Shown here: positions 21,720 through 30,868 of the stretch, in pieces
Layout of the letters: each line of letters opens with the position of its first letter
How positions within the stretch are numbered: position 1 is the stretch's first letter
Assembly: GCF_016464705.1 (NCBI RefSeq)
Contig: NZ_JAEHOB010000006.1
Location: forward strand, 62,001-126,000
Direction: 5' to 3'
DNA from: Qaidamihabitans albus
GTDB lineage: Bacteria > Actinomycetota > Actinomycetes > Mycobacteriales > Pseudonocardiaceae
Length of the DNA stretch: 64,000 nucleotides
Position numbers and translations under genes: made by a program
The notes under the pieces: generated by a model
What the model saw: the letters and a program-made list of their open reading frames with translations, nothing else
Databases searched by the model: none
What the model was told of the DNA's origin: nothing

Positions 21720-23612
21720 TCACGCCAGCGGCGGGAGCGGGCAGTGGAGTACGGCGCAGACGGTACGCAGCAGCTCGCTTTCGGCCACCGTCATCACCTG
21801 GTCGTGGCCGATCACCTGCACCATGCCCTCCACGACACGCTCCTTCGCGGGGCCGTCGAGCCCGTCGAGTGCGGGCCAGCAGGCGTCGAGTGCGGCCGGT
21901 CCCTGCGCCGGTGGCTGGAACGGGATGCCCGAGCGGGGCAGCACGTGGTCGAGACCCGCCTGGTAGGCCGCCGCCGCGCTCGCGGCGTCGTGATGCCCGG
22001 CCCTGGCGAGGACGGCGAAGAGGGTGGCGACGGCGGGCCCGCTGCGGGCGAGCGTGGTCCGCCGCTCGCCCCACGGCGCCGCGTGGTGCATCGACTCGTG
22101 CAGCTCCCGGTGCAGCAGCGTCGAAAGGCAGTACTCGAAGACGCTGAGCCGCCCGTCGGCCCGGATCAGGGCCGTGATGGTGCCCAGCAGGCCGGTCAGC
22201 TCGTCGTGCGGGCGCTGCCGCAGCGTGGAGGACGCGAGCTCCGCCAGCGGCAGCCGCAGCGCGGGGTCGAGCCCGTCGAGCTCGCCGGCCTCCCTGGCGA
22301 CGGCGTCGGCGAGGGCGTTCCCGTGCCGCTCGGCGAGGAGCCGGCGCTGCCGGCTTCGTACCTCGGGATGGCCCGACAGCAGCAGGCCGAACACCAGCGG
22401 CACCACCGTGTCACCTCGCCGGGCGCGGGCGCGGATCGGCTCGGGAATGCTACGCAGGAGCCCTTCGGCGAGCTGGTAGGAGCTCGCCGAAGGGTCGCCG
22501 ACCTGTGCGGCCACGGCGCCGGGCCGCGCCCGCAGCCGCTCGGGCGGGGGCTGGGCCGCCGGGGGCGCGAGCCCCAGTGCGGCGTCCTCCTGCCGGCCGG
22601 ACGGCGGTTCGGCCGCCCACTGCCGGGAGAGCCGGTCCAGCTCGGCCGGATCGAACGTCGGGTCGAGCACCTGGATGCGCTTGGCCAGCGGCGGGTGGGT
22701 GGCGAACATGGACGAGAAGTTCATCCCCTCGCCGAAAAGCATGTGGCTGACGTCCTCGGCCTTGCCGCTGCGCAGCTTCGAGCCCTCCCGCAGCCCGCCG
22801 ATCTTCATCAACGCGCCCGCGATGCCCTCGGTCTGCCGGGTGAACTGCACCGCGGAGGCGTCGGCGAGGTACTCGCGCTGGCGGGACACGGCGGCCTTGA
22901 TGAGCCGTCCCGCGAACACGCCGATGTAGCCGGCGATCAGCGCCGCGAGCGCGACGAGCAGCAACGGGCCGGCGTTGTTCCGGCGGCTGCCACCGCGACC
23001 GCCGCCCGCCAGCATGATCCGGCCGACCACGGCCAGGCCGAGGATGCCGAACAGCACACCCATCAGCCGGATGTTCAGCCGCATGTCGCCGTTGATGACA
23101 TGGCTGAACTCGTGCGCGATGACGCCCTGCAACTCGTCCCGGTTGAGCCGTTCGAGCGTGCCGCGGGTCACGGCCACCGCCGCGTCGCCGGGTGTCCAGC
23201 CCGCCGCGAAGGCATTGATACCGGGTTCGTTCGGCAGCAGGTAGAGCTCTGGCACCGGCATGCCGGAGGCGATCGCCACCTCCTCGACCACGTTGCGCAG
23301 CCTTCGCAGCTCGGGGTCGGTGGTGTCCTCGGGGACGTAGACGCCACCGACGCTGCGCGCGACCTTGCCTCCGCCGCCCCGGCGCAGCAGCAGCATCCGG
23401 ATCCACGAGGCGAGCCCGATGAGCACGATCGCGATCCCGCTGACAATCGCGAGCACGGTGAGTGCGGACTCGACGGGCCGGTTGCCGAGACCGAAGCCGA
23501 TCCACACCGCGGCGTCGACGACGGCGACGATGCCGATCACCGCGAGCGCGAAGAGCCACACGAGCCGGCTCGACATCCGCCGCACCTCGTGCTGGCGCTC
23601 GAAGAAGTTCAT
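21720..23612 (-). CDS. M48-family membrane metalloprotease (HtpX-like) with long C-terminal domain
   Basis: 630 aa. Two N-terminal membrane segments (about 17-40 and 50-75) are followed by an M48 peptidase domain with the zinc motif HEFSH (167-171), NGD downstream, and two further hydrophobic stretches after it. The C-terminal 270 residues are a soluble helical region seen in actinobacterial homologues (SYQLAEGLLRSIPEPIRARAR...). It probably degrades misfolded membrane proteins. It is 23 bp downstream of lemA; LemA and HtpX-like M48 genes are frequent neighbours, suggesting they act together at the membrane. Confidence 0.9.
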   Translation of the reverse strand: MNFFERQHEVRRMSSRLVWLFALAVIGIVAVVDAAVWIGFGLGNRPVESALTVLAIVSGIAIVLIGLASWIRMLLLRRGGGGKVARSVGGVYVPEDTTDPELRRLRNVVEEVAIASGMPVPELYLLPNEPGINAFAAGWTPGDAAVAVTRGTLERLNRDELQGVIAHEFSHVINGDMRLNIRLMGVLFGILGLAVVGRIMLAGGGRGGSRRNNAGPLLLVALAALIAGYIGVFAGRLIKAAVSRQREYLADASAVQFTRQTEGIAGALMKIGGLREGSKLRSGKAEDVSHMLFGEGMNFSSMFATHPPLAKRIQVLDPTFDPAELDRLSRQWAAEPPSGRQEDAALGLAPPAAQPPPERLRARPGAVAAQVGDPSASSYQLAEGLLRSIPEPIRARARRGDTVVPLVFGLLLSGHPEVRSRQRRLLAERHGNALADAVAREAGELDGLDPALRLPLAELASSTLRQRPHDELTGLLGTITALIRADGRLSVFEYCLSTLLHRELHESMHHAAPWGERRTTLARSGPAVATLFAVLARAGHHDAASAAAAYQAGLDHVLPRSGIPFQPPAQGPAALDACWPALDGLDGPAKERVVEGMVQVIGHDQVMTVAESELLRTVCAVLHCPLPPLA

Positions 23613-23635
23613 GGAGCTGGGTCCCTGGGTCCGCG

Positions 23636-24241
23636 CTAGCCGAAGGAGACCGGCGGGACCTCACGCTTCTCGGGCGTGTCGACCTCGAGCAGCGCGGCGG
23701 AGTCGAATCCGAACATGCCGGCGAGCAGGTTCGTCGGGAAGGTCTCGCGTTTGTTGTTGTACGCCATGACCGAGTCGTTGAAGTGCTGGCGCGCGAAGGC
23801 GACCCGGTTCTCGGTCGAGGTCAGCTCCTCGGAGAGCTGCATCATGTTCTGGTTCGCCTTGAGATCCGGGTAGGACTCGGAGAGCGCGAAGAGCCTGCCC
23901 AGCGTCTCGGAGAGCATGTTCTCGGCCCCGGAGAGCTTCTGCATGGCCTCCGGGTCGCCCGGGTTGTCCCGGGCCTGCTCCTGCGCGCTGACGGCACCGG
24001 TGCGGGCGGCGACCACGGACTCGAGCGTCTCCCGCTCGTGCTTGAGGTAGCCCTTGGCGGTCTCCACCAGGTTCGGGATCAGGTCGTGCCGCCTGGTGAG
24101 CTGGACGTCGATCTGCGCGAACGCGTTCTTGTACGCGTTGCGGCGGCGGACCAGTCCGTTGTAGCCGATGATCGCCACGATGGCGACCACGAGCACCACC
24201 ACGACGACCACGATGATCGTGATGATCGTTCCCACTTTCAC
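23636..24241 (-). CDS. LemA-family membrane protein
   Basis: 201 aa from a GTG at 24239-24241 with GGGAGAG just upstream. One N-terminal transmembrane helix (VGTIITIIVVVVVVLVVAIVAIIGY) is followed by the conserved LemA helical domain: YNGLVRRRNAYKNAFAQIDVQLTRRHDLIPNLVETAKGYLKHE, then ENMLSETLGRLFALSESYPDLKAN and LTSTENRVAFARQHFNDSVMAYN. The protein is membrane-anchored with an outside helical bundle; its role is not established. It is the first gene of an operon with the M48 protease and is divergent from the exonuclease gene. Confidence 0.93.
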   Translation of the reverse strand: MKVGTIITIIVVVVVVLVVAIVAIIGYNGLVRRRNAYKNAFAQIDVQLTRRHDLIPNLVETAKGYLKHERETLESVVAARTGAVSAQEQARDNPGDPEAMQKLSGAENMLSETLGRLFALSESYPDLKANQNMMQLSEELTSTENRVAFARQHFNDSVMAYNNKRETFPTNLLAGMFGFDSAALLEVDTPEKREVPPVSFG

Positions 24242-24314
24242 CTCTCCCGTTGCGGACGAGGTCAGCATAGGTGACACGGGCACGCCGCGTGCGGTTTCGT
24301 GGCACCCTGTGCGG

Positions 24315-25265
24315 GTGACTGCTCCCCTCGCCCTGCTCGACGCCGCGAGCCTGTACTTCCGCTCGTTCTACGCGCTGCCGGAGTCGATGACCGCACCCGA
24401 CGGCACCCCGGTCAACGCGGTGCGCGGCTTCGCCGACACGGTGGCCCGGATCCTCACCGACCGCAGGCCCGCGCGACTGGTCGCCTGCCTGGATGCGGAC
24501 TGGCGGCCGCAGTTCCGGGTGGATCTGTTGCCGAGCTACAAGGCGCACCGGGTGGCCGAGATCGCCGACGCGGCCCCCGACGTCGAGGAGGTGCCCGACA
24601 CGCTGAGCCCGCAGGTGCCGATCATCCTGGAACTGCTGGAGGCGGTCGGCCTGGCGACGGGCGAGGCCGCGGGATTCGAGGCCGACGACGTGATCGGCAC
24701 CCTGGTCGCGAGGGAGACCGCGGACCCGGTCGAGGTGATCACCGGCGACCGGGACCTGTTCCAGCTGGTCCGCACCGAACCGGCCCCGGTTTCGGTGATC
24801 TACGTCGGCAAGGGGTGGGCCAAGGCGGAAGTGCTGGGGCCGGCCGAGATCGCGGCGAGGTACGGGGTGCCGGTCGACGGCGCCGGCCCGGCCTATGCCG
24901 ACATGGCCGCACTGCGCGGCGATCCGTCCGACGGGCTGCCCGGCGTCGCGGGCATCGGCGACAAGACCGCCGCCAAGCTGATCACCCAGTTCGGCTCGCT
25001 GGACGCGCTGTTGAAGGCGGCGCGGGCGGAGAGCCCGGACGTGCCGGTGAAGACCAGGGCGCGGCTGGCGGAAGCCGCCGAGTACCTCGCGGTGGCGCCC
25101 ACGGTCGTGCGGGTGGCCCCCGACGCCCCGGTCGTGCTCTCCCGCGACGACCGGGTGCCCGGCGCACCCGCCGATCCGGACCGGGTCGCCGAGCTGGAGC
25201 GGCGCTGGAACCTCGGCGGGTCGGTCAAGCGGCTGCTCGCCGCCCTGGAACCGGCACCGCGGTGA
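24315..25265 (+). CDS. 5'-3' exonuclease (FEN/Pol I N-terminal type)
   Basis: 316 aa, a stand-alone flap-nuclease domain. Metal-binding acidic clusters are visible in LLDAASLYFRSFYALP, CLDADWRPQFR, FEADDVIGTLV and ITGDRDLFQLV, followed by the helix-hairpin-helix GLPGVAGIGDKTAAKLITQFGSL. It trims 5' flaps and RNA primers. It corresponds by content and position to Rv2090. The start is GTG at 24315; a GTG at 24309 is in frame and cannot be excluded. It is divergent from lemA and convergent with a small membrane gene only 9 bp away. Confidence 0.93.
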   Translation: MTAPLALLDAASLYFRSFYALPESMTAPDGTPVNAVRGFADTVARILTDRRPARLVACLDADWRPQFRVDLLPSYKAHRVAEIADAAPDVEEVPDTLSPQVPIILELLEAVGLATGEAAGFEADDVIGTLVARETADPVEVITGDRDLFQLVRTEPAPVSVIYVGKGWAKAEVLGPAEIAARYGVPVDGAGPAYADMAALRGDPSDGLPGVAGIGDKTAAKLITQFGSLDALLKAARAESPDVPVKTRARLAEAAEYLAVAPTVVRVAPDAPVVLSRDDRVPGAPADPDRVAELERRWNLGGSVKRLLAALEPAPR

Positions 25266-25274
25266 AAACCACCC

Positions 25275-25508
25275 TCACCGCCCCGGAGGACGGTTGCGCC
25301 GGTTCGCGGCGGTCCAGCCGTGGTCCTCGTTGAGCCAGCTGCCGAAACGTGCGGCCCGGTGGTCACGGCGCGTTTCCCGCACGTCCGCGGCGATGGCGCC
25401 GGAGCGGCGGAACCGGTGTCCCCGCCTGCGGGCGCGGAGATCGAAGGCCAGTGCGGGCAGCAGAACGAACACCACAATCCCGGCCAGAACCCAGAGCACG
25501 GGGTTCAT
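25275..25508 (-). CDS. Small membrane protein, hypothetical
   Basis: 77 aa. One N-terminal transmembrane helix (NPVLWVLAGIVVFVLLPALAFDL) is followed by a very basic tail (RARRRGHRFRRSG...). It is probably a type I or II single-pass protein with the Arg-rich tail in the cytoplasm. No family is recognised. It lies 27 bp after the DUF4333 lipoprotein gene in the same direction, and its stop nearly abuts that of the exonuclease gene. GGGGG lies upstream of the ATG as a ribosome site. A real gene is supported by the hydrophobic helix and good spacing. Confidence 0.65.
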   Translation of the reverse strand: MNPVLWVLAGIVVFVLLPALAFDLRARRRGHRFRRSGAIAADVRETRRDHRAARFGSWLNEDHGWTAANRRNRPPGR

Positions 25509-25535
25509 CGCCGACCACCCCCGGAGCCCGGACAG

Positions 25536-25952
25536 CTACTTCGGCTCGGGTGCGCCCACCTCGTAGTGTCCGTCGTCGCTGTTGACCGTGATGGTGACAG
25601 TGTGCCAGTCGCCGGAGATCGTGACATCGCAGTCGAACGTGTTTCCCGCCCTGACCTCCTGGTGGGCGGGGCAGCTCACGCTCTGGACGTCCTCGACCTC
25701 ATAGCTGCCGGTGAGCAGGTCGCGGACGTCGTCCTGCATCTTGTCGGCGTCGAAGACCTTGGTCACCGGGACGGTGGTCGTCGTGCTCGCCGACTCTCCC
25801 GCCAGGTCGGTCGTGGTCACCGTGGCCGGGGAGCTCGCCGTGGTGCTGGTGGACGTCTCCGTGCCCTCCGTGCCCGGATCGCCGCCGTTGCAGGCCCCGA
25901 TCAGCAGCAGACCAGCACACGACACCACCCACAGCACTGCGCGTACCCGCAA
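25536..25952 (-). CDS. DUF4333 lipoprotein
   Basis: 138 aa from a TTG at 25950-25952; an ATG at 26009 would add 19 residues that overlap the eis-like gene. The chosen start gives a lipoprotein signal peptide (RVRAVLWVVSCAGLLLIGAC) with lipobox LIGAC. A Thr/Ser-rich linker follows, then a DUF4333 domain (VTKVFDADKMQDDVRDLLTGSYEV, CPAHQEV, TFDCDVTI, VTITVNSDDGHYEV) with two conserved cysteines. The function of DUF4333 is unknown. The same domain occurs in the protein on the other side of the eis-like gene, pointing to duplication. Confidence 0.8.
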   Translation of the reverse strand: MRVRAVLWVVSCAGLLLIGACNGGDPGTEGTETSTSTTASSPATVTTTDLAGESASTTTTVPVTKVFDADKMQDDVRDLLTGSYEVEDVQSVSCPAHQEVRAGNTFDCDVTISGDWHTVTITVNSDDGHYEVGAPEPK

Positions 25953-25987
25953 GACCGGACACCCCGAGAAGTTGATCGTTTCACAAG

Positions 25988-27184
25988 TCAGAAGAAGGTA
26001 CCGCACCACGGCGCGGTGCGTGCACCGAACAGCCTATCGGCGGCGGCCACGGCCGCCGGAGCGGTGGTGCTGACCCGGCCGACCTCGGCCAGCGCCGAGG
26101 GCCGCCACGCTCCGAGGTAGATCATGGCCAGCGCGTCCACCCCGAGTCGCAGCTGCGCCGGCTCATCGGTGCGGGTGACCTCGTCCGGGCTCACCAGGTA
26201 TCGGCCGGAGTTCCGTTCCAGGACCGGGTCGAGCACCTCGACCACGAGCGCGTCACCGGCCCGTTCGCGGGTGGCCAGCGCGGCAGGCACGTCGACCAGC
26301 CGCAGCCAGGTCTCGTCTCCGGCACCGGTCACCCGGCAGGCGCGCGGATCGGTGAACAGCAGCTCCACCGGCTCGTCCACGGGGCGTGCCATGCCCTCGA
26401 TCTCCTGGACGAGGTCGACACCGAGCAGGAAGCGCCACAGGCCCGCGAACGCGTCCGCGTTGCCTGCGTGGAAATCGATCACGCGCAGCATGCCCGGCGT
26501 CGCGCTCGTCCTCGCGACGCGGTAGAGCACGAATCCGTCGGCACCTCGCGGACCGTGGTGCACGGCGGTGACGAGCGGTTCGTCGCCCTGGCGCAGGCTG
26601 GGCTCGGCGTCGTACCACCAGAACCGGGGCCGCGTCATCATGCCCGCGCGCCGGTTCAGGCTCGCGTAGATCGCGGGCAGCCGCTCGAGCGCGGTATCGA
26701 GATCGAGCAGCTCCACCTCCCCGCCCGCCGGGACCTCCGGCCGCAGCCGCGCGAGGCGCCGGTCGACGGCGTAGCGGCGGGCGATGGTGGCCACGCCGTA
26801 GCCGAACCGTCCGTAGATGGCGCCCTCGCTGGCGTGCAGGTTCGCCGCGACCACCCCACGCTCGGCGAAGTCCGCGAACTGGGCGCGCATCAGATCGGTG
26901 AGCACGCCGCGGCGCGTGCGGTCGGCACGTACGCCGACCCTGGTCACCGCCGCGAGCGGCACCGCCGCGCCGCCGGGCACGGTCAGTTCGGCGTCGATCG
27001 ACTGTGCGGTACCGATGAGCCGGTCGTCGAACACGCCGAACGTGCGCCCAGGCTGGTATCCACGGCTCGCGCGGGCCCAGTCCTCGTCGCCTCCCGGCGG
27101 CACGTGCAGGGCCGCGCGAAACAGCGTGTGGGCTTCGCGAAGTTCGGCATCGTCACGCAGCACCCGGATCGTGTGGTCACTCAT
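25988..27184 (-). CDS. Eis-like N-acetyltransferase
   Basis: 398 aa from the ATG at 27182-27184. Three regions match Eis: an N-terminal GNAT domain (VTRVGVRADRTRRGVLTDLMRAQFADF, with the acetyl-CoA loop RTRRG), a second GNAT-like fold (RPRFWWYDAEPSLR...), and a C-terminal sterol-carrier-like domain ending GTFF, where the free C-terminal carboxylate takes part in catalysis in M. tuberculosis Eis. Eis enzymes acetylate several amines of aminoglycosides and other polyamines. It may confer low-level aminoglycoside tolerance; this is inference. It lies between two DUF4333 genes on the same strand. Confidence 0.9.
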   Translation of the reverse strand: MSDHTIRVLRDDAELREAHTLFRAALHVPPGGDEDWARASRGYQPGRTFGVFDDRLIGTAQSIDAELTVPGGAAVPLAAVTRVGVRADRTRRGVLTDLMRAQFADFAERGVVAANLHASEGAIYGRFGYGVATIARRYAVDRRLARLRPEVPAGGEVELLDLDTALERLPAIYASLNRRAGMMTRPRFWWYDAEPSLRQGDEPLVTAVHHGPRGADGFVLYRVARTSATPGMLRVIDFHAGNADAFAGLWRFLLGVDLVQEIEGMARPVDEPVELLFTDPRACRVTGAGDETWLRLVDVPAALATRERAGDALVVEVLDPVLERNSGRYLVSPDEVTRTDEPAQLRLGVDALAMIYLGAWRPSALAEVGRVSTTAPAAVAAADRLFGARTAPWCGTFF

Positions 27185-27225
27185 GGTGCCGATACTCGCG
27201 TGGCCATCGCCCGCACGCCACCGGG

Positions 27226-27936
27226 TTACTGCTTCGGCTGCGGCTGGCTGACCTCGTAGTGCCCGTCCGAGTTCTTGACCGTGATGGTGACCGCCTGCTG
27301 CTCCCCGCCGACGGTGACGTCGCACTGGAACGTGTTGCCCTCGGTGACCTCCTGGTCGGTGGGGCAGGTGACGCTCTCCACGTTCTCCACGCCGTAGCTG
27401 TTGGTCAGCAGTCCCTGGACGTCACTCTGCATCTGCTCGTTGTCGAAGACCTTGGTCACCAGCAGCCCTGGCCACAGGAACAGCACCACCGCGGCGATCA
27501 CGATGACCACAACGGCCGAGCCGAGGCCGATCCAGAGGCCCTTGCCGGACTTCTGCTGGGGTTGCTGTCCCGGCGGCGGGCCGGGCAGGCCGCCCTGCTG
27601 CCCGTAGTCGTACTGCCCTTGCGGGGGCTGCCCCGGCGGCGGGTAGCCGGGGTGCTGACCGTAGCCAGGCTGCGGTTGCCCGTACGGTCCCTGCTGCCCG
27701 TACTGCGGCTGGTCGTAGCCGGGAGGCTGGCCGTAGGGCTGCTGCTGACCGTAGCCGGGCTGCTGCCCGTATCCCGGTTGCTGACCATAGCCCGGCTGCT
27801 GCCCGTATCCCGGTTGCTGGCCGTACTGAGGCTGTTGCCCGTACCCACCCTGGTTCGGGAAGCCACCGGACGGGGGACCCGAAGGCGGCTGCTGCCCCCA
27901 CTGTTGGGGATCGTTGCCTCCGTACGGCGTGCTCAT
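27226..27936 (-). CDS. DUF4333 membrane protein with Gly-Tyr-Gln repeats
   Basis: 236 aa. Residues 1-120 are low complexity, with PGYGQQ repeated four times in tandem and several variants. One transmembrane helix ([23 protein letters not shown]) follows, then a DUF4333 domain ([18 protein letters not shown], then [30 protein letters not shown]). The repeat region would be cytoplasmic and the domain outside. It matches Rv2091c in position next to helY. The domain is close to that of the lipoprotein at 25.5 kb. The repeats resemble phase-separating or interaction-prone segments; no function is known. Confidence 0.88.
   Translation of the reverse strand: MSTPYGGNDPQQWGQQPPSGPPSGGFPNQGGYGQQPQYGQQPGYGQQPGYGQQPGYGQQPGYGQQQPYGQPPGYDQPQYGQQGPYGQPQPGYGQHPGYPPPGQPPQGQYDYGQQGGLPGPPPGQQPQQKSGKGLWIGLGSAVVVIVIAAVVLFLWPGLLVTKVFDNEQMQSDVQGLLTNSYGVENVESVTCPTDQEVTEGNTFQCDVTVGGEQQAVTITVKNSDGHYEVSQPQPKQ
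27743..27832 (-). repeat. 18-bp tandem repeat (five units) coding PGYGQQ
   Basis: Five consecutive 18-bp units beginning TGCTG on the plus strand. Units 2 and 4 (27761-27778 and 27797-27814) are identical, units 1 and 3 nearly so, giving a 36-bp higher-order period. The array therefore grew by duplication of a two-unit block and may vary in length between strains. Confidence 0.85.
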
Positions 27937-28035
27937 CGTCTCGCCTCCGCCACTCCACGTTCGCGTTCACTGCACAGCGTCGTGCGCGATCCAACCACAG
28001 CGACCCGTGCAATACACATAAAGGTCGGGTGCCGA

Positions 28036-30795
28036 TCAGGTCTCGCCGACCGCGACCACACCCCTGCGCAGCGCCCGCACGGCCTTCGCCGCGGTGCCGC
28101 CCACCGGATTGTCCTTGCCGAGTACGTCCCTGATCTGGTCGAGCAGGTCGATCACCTGCCTGGACCAGCGCACGAAGTCGCCCGCCGAAAGCTCCTGGCC
28201 GTTCGCCTCAGCGGTGGTGAGCACCTTCTCCAGCGACTCGCCGCGCGCCCAGCGATACACCGGCCAGGCGAACCCGGCGTCGGGCTCCCTCGTGCGCTCC
28301 AGCCGGTGCCGCCGCTCGTCGTCGGCGAGGTCGGTCCAGAGCCGTACGGTCTCCTGCCACGCTCCGGGTACGCCACCCGAGGGCAGCCGTGGCTCCGCCG
28401 CCGAGTCCCTGCGTGTCTCGTACACCAGCGTCGACACCACGGCGGCGAGCTCGGGCGGGGTGAGCCCGTGCCAGACGTTGTGCCGGATGCACTCCGCGGC
28501 CAACAGGTCCGACTCGCTGTAGAGCCTGGCCAGCCTCTGTCCGTGCTCGGTGATCCGGTCAGCGGCCTCGGCGCCGGTGCCGAGGTAACCGCGCTCGGCG
28601 AGCAGGGCGTGGATGCGGTCGAACGAGCGCGCGAGCGAGTGCGTCGTGGCGGCGACCTTGCGTTCGAGCTGCGCGGTCTCGGCGGAAAGCCGCTGGTGGC
28701 GTTCGACCCACCGCAGGTTGGCCTCCCGTTCGGCGAGCCCGTGAGCCGGATGCGCGCGCTGTGCCCGGCGCAGCGCGGCGAGCTCACCGTCCTCGTTCGC
28801 TCCGGAACGTCGCCGCTCCCGCTTGGGCCTGGCGATTCCGGTGTTCCGCAACGACGAGGCGATGTCCCTGCGGGTCTTCGGGGAACGCAGCTCCACGTGC
28901 TTGGGCAGCTTGACGCGGCCGAGGCGCTCGACCGGGGACGGGAAGTCGGACACCGACAGCGGTCCGGACCAGCGGTCCTCGGTGACCACGACCGGCCGGG
29001 GTTCGCGCACCGGGTCGAGGCCGGGATCGACCACCACTGCCAGGCCCGCGCGGCGCCCGGCAGGCACGGAGATCACGTCGCCCTTGCGCAGCTCCTCCAG
29101 CGACTCGGCGGTCTCCGCCCGCCGCGCGGCCGAGTTCTGCTTGGCGAGCACCTTCTCCCGCTCCGAGATCTTCTTGCGCAGCTCGACGTAGGAGAGCATC
29201 TCGTCGAAGTCGCCGGTCACCGCCTCGGCGTAGCCCTCAAGCGCCTCCTTGTTGCGCTCGATGCGGCGAGCCAGGCCGACCACGGAGCGGTCGGCCTGGA
29301 ACTGCGCGAACGACTGCTCGAGCAGCTCCCGGGCCTCCTGGGCGCCGACTTGCGCGACGAGGTTGACGGCCATGTTGTAGCCGGGCCGGAACGACGAGCG
29401 CAGCGGGTAGGTACGGGTCGAGGCCAGCCCGGCGACCTGCTTGGGATCCACCCCCGGCTGCCAGACCACGACGGCGTGCCCCTCGACGTCGATGCCTCGT
29501 CGCCCGGCACGGCCGGTGAGCTGCGTGTACTCCCCCGGCGTGAGGTCGACGTGGGCCTCGCCGTTGTACTTCACCAGCCGTTCCAGCACGACGGTGCGGG
29601 CGGGCATGTTGATGCCGAGCGCGAGGGTCTCGGTGGCGAAGACGACCTTGACCAGGCCGCGGACGAACAGCTCCTCGACGGTCTCCTTGAACGCGGGCAG
29701 GAGGCCGGCGTGGTGGGCCGCGATGCCCTGCTCCAGTCCTTCCCGCCACTCCCAGTAGCCGAGCACGCCGAGGTCGCTCTCGGGCAGGTCCGCGGTGTGC
29801 TCGTGGACGATCCGGCGGACCTCGGCGATCTCCTCGGGACCGTTGAGCCGCAGCCCGGAGCGCACGCACTGGCCGACGGCGGCGTCGCAGCCCGCGCGGG
29901 AGAAGATGAACACGATCGCGGGCAGCAGCCCGGCGGAGTCCAGCCGCTCGACGACGTCGACGCGCGAGGGCGGACGGAACCGCGGCTTACGGGGCGGCTC
30001 GCCGCGCCGTCCGCGCGGGCCGCGCAGCCCCGCCGGGGCGTGCATGCGGCCCACCTCCTCGACCCGGCGCAGCAACGTCGGGTTGATCTTGGCCTCGTGC
30101 TCGTGCTCCCCGGCGAACAGGTCGAGCAACCGGTTGTTGACGAACATGTGCTGCCAGAGCGGGACGGGCCGGTGCTCGTCGACGACCACGGTCGTGTCAC
30201 CGCGCACGGCGATCAGCCACTCGCCGAACTCCTCGGCGTTGCTGACCGTCGCGGACAGTCCGACCACGCGGACGTACTCGGGCAGGTGCAGGATCACCTC
30301 TTCCCACACCGCGCCGCGGAAGCGGTCGGCGAGGTAGTGGATCTCGTCCATCACCACGTAGGCGAGGTCGTTGATCGTCGAGGAGCCCGCGTAGAGCATG
30401 TTGCGCAGGACCTCGGTGGTCATGACGACGATCTGCGCGTTGCCGTTGATCGACGTGTCACCGGTGAGCAGCCCGACCGCGTCCGCGCCGTAGCGGGCGG
30501 TCAGGTCGTGGAACTTCTGGTTCGACAGGGCCTTGATCGGGGTGGTGTAGAAACACTTGCGGCCCTCGGCGAGCGCCAGGTGCACCGCGAACTCGCCGAC
30601 GACGGTCTTGCCCGCGCCGGTCGGGGCGCACACCAGCACACCGTGCCCGTCCTCCAGTGCCTCGCAGCCGCGCAGCTGGAAGTCGTCGAACTCGAAGGAC
30701 ACCTCCCCCTCGAAACGGGACAGCTGCGGGTACCTACCGCGCCGCTGTGCGGCCGCGTAGGCCTCTGCCGGTGGTCGAGAGAGCGATGAGGCCAC
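28036..30795 (-). CDS. helY: DEAD/DEAH-box RNA helicase HelY (Ski2-like)
   Basis: 919 aa from a GTG at 30793-30795; an ATG at 30829-30831 is the other candidate. The Ski2/Mtr4-like helicase has motif I APTGAGKT, motif II MDEIHYL, motif III LSATVSN, motif V TETLALGINMPARTVV and motif VI QLTGRAGRRG. The C-terminal third contains the helical region of this family (DEMLSYVELRKKISEREKVLAKQNSAARRAE). It unwinds structured RNA, probably in RNA decay or processing. It corresponds to Rv2092c, next to tatC. It is divergent from the mmcQ-like gene and downstream of nothing on its strand, so it has its own promoter. Confidence 0.94.
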   Translation of the reverse strand: MASSLSRPPAEAYAAAQRRGRYPQLSRFEGEVSFEFDDFQLRGCEALEDGHGVLVCAPTGAGKTVVGEFAVHLALAEGRKCFYTTPIKALSNQKFHDLTARYGADAVGLLTGDTSINGNAQIVVMTTEVLRNMLYAGSSTINDLAYVVMDEIHYLADRFRGAVWEEVILHLPEYVRVVGLSATVSNAEEFGEWLIAVRGDTTVVVDEHRPVPLWQHMFVNNRLLDLFAGEHEHEAKINPTLLRRVEEVGRMHAPAGLRGPRGRRGEPPRKPRFRPPSRVDVVERLDSAGLLPAIVFIFSRAGCDAAVGQCVRSGLRLNGPEEIAEVRRIVHEHTADLPESDLGVLGYWEWREGLEQGIAAHHAGLLPAFKETVEELFVRGLVKVVFATETLALGINMPARTVVLERLVKYNGEAHVDLTPGEYTQLTGRAGRRGIDVEGHAVVVWQPGVDPKQVAGLASTRTYPLRSSFRPGYNMAVNLVAQVGAQEARELLEQSFAQFQADRSVVGLARRIERNKEALEGYAEAVTGDFDEMLSYVELRKKISEREKVLAKQNSAARRAETAESLEELRKGDVISVPAGRRAGLAVVVDPGLDPVREPRPVVVTEDRWSGPLSVSDFPSPVERLGRVKLPKHVELRSPKTRRDIASSLRNTGIARPKRERRRSGANEDGELAALRRAQRAHPAHGLAEREANLRWVERHQRLSAETAQLERKVAATTHSLARSFDRIHALLAERGYLGTGAEAADRITEHGQRLARLYSESDLLAAECIRHNVWHGLTPPELAAVVSTLVYETRRDSAAEPRLPSGGVPGAWQETVRLWTDLADDERRHRLERTREPDAGFAWPVYRWARGESLEKVLTTAEANGQELSAGDFVRWSRQVIDLLDQIRDVLGKDNPVGGTAAKAVRALRRGVVAVGET

Positions 30796-30838
30796 GACAT
30801 CAGGGTTCCATACGCCGCCCACGGTCCGCATGCGGCGG

Positions 30839-30852
30839 GTACGCACTCACGA
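30839..30852 (+). repeat. Half copy of the 44-bp palindromic repeat
   Basis: GTACGCACTCACGA equals the right end of repeat copy D. The left half is missing. It lies between divergent helY and the mmcQ-like gene, and the full copy B lies at the other end of that gene, so the small gene is bracketed by repeat sequence. Confidence 0.55.
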
Positions 30853-30868
30853 GCTCTATCCTGGGGCG

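Noticed and set aside
27743-27832. Possible CRISPR-like short repeats
   Set aside because: The units are contiguous 18-mers without spacers and lie in frame within a protein gene, so they are coding repeats.
27259-30789. 1176-codon open frame antisense to the DUF4333 and helY genes
   Set aside because: It arises from high GC third positions; its translation is low-complexity His/Arg/Leu-rich without motifs, while the minus-strand frames have clear helicase motifs.
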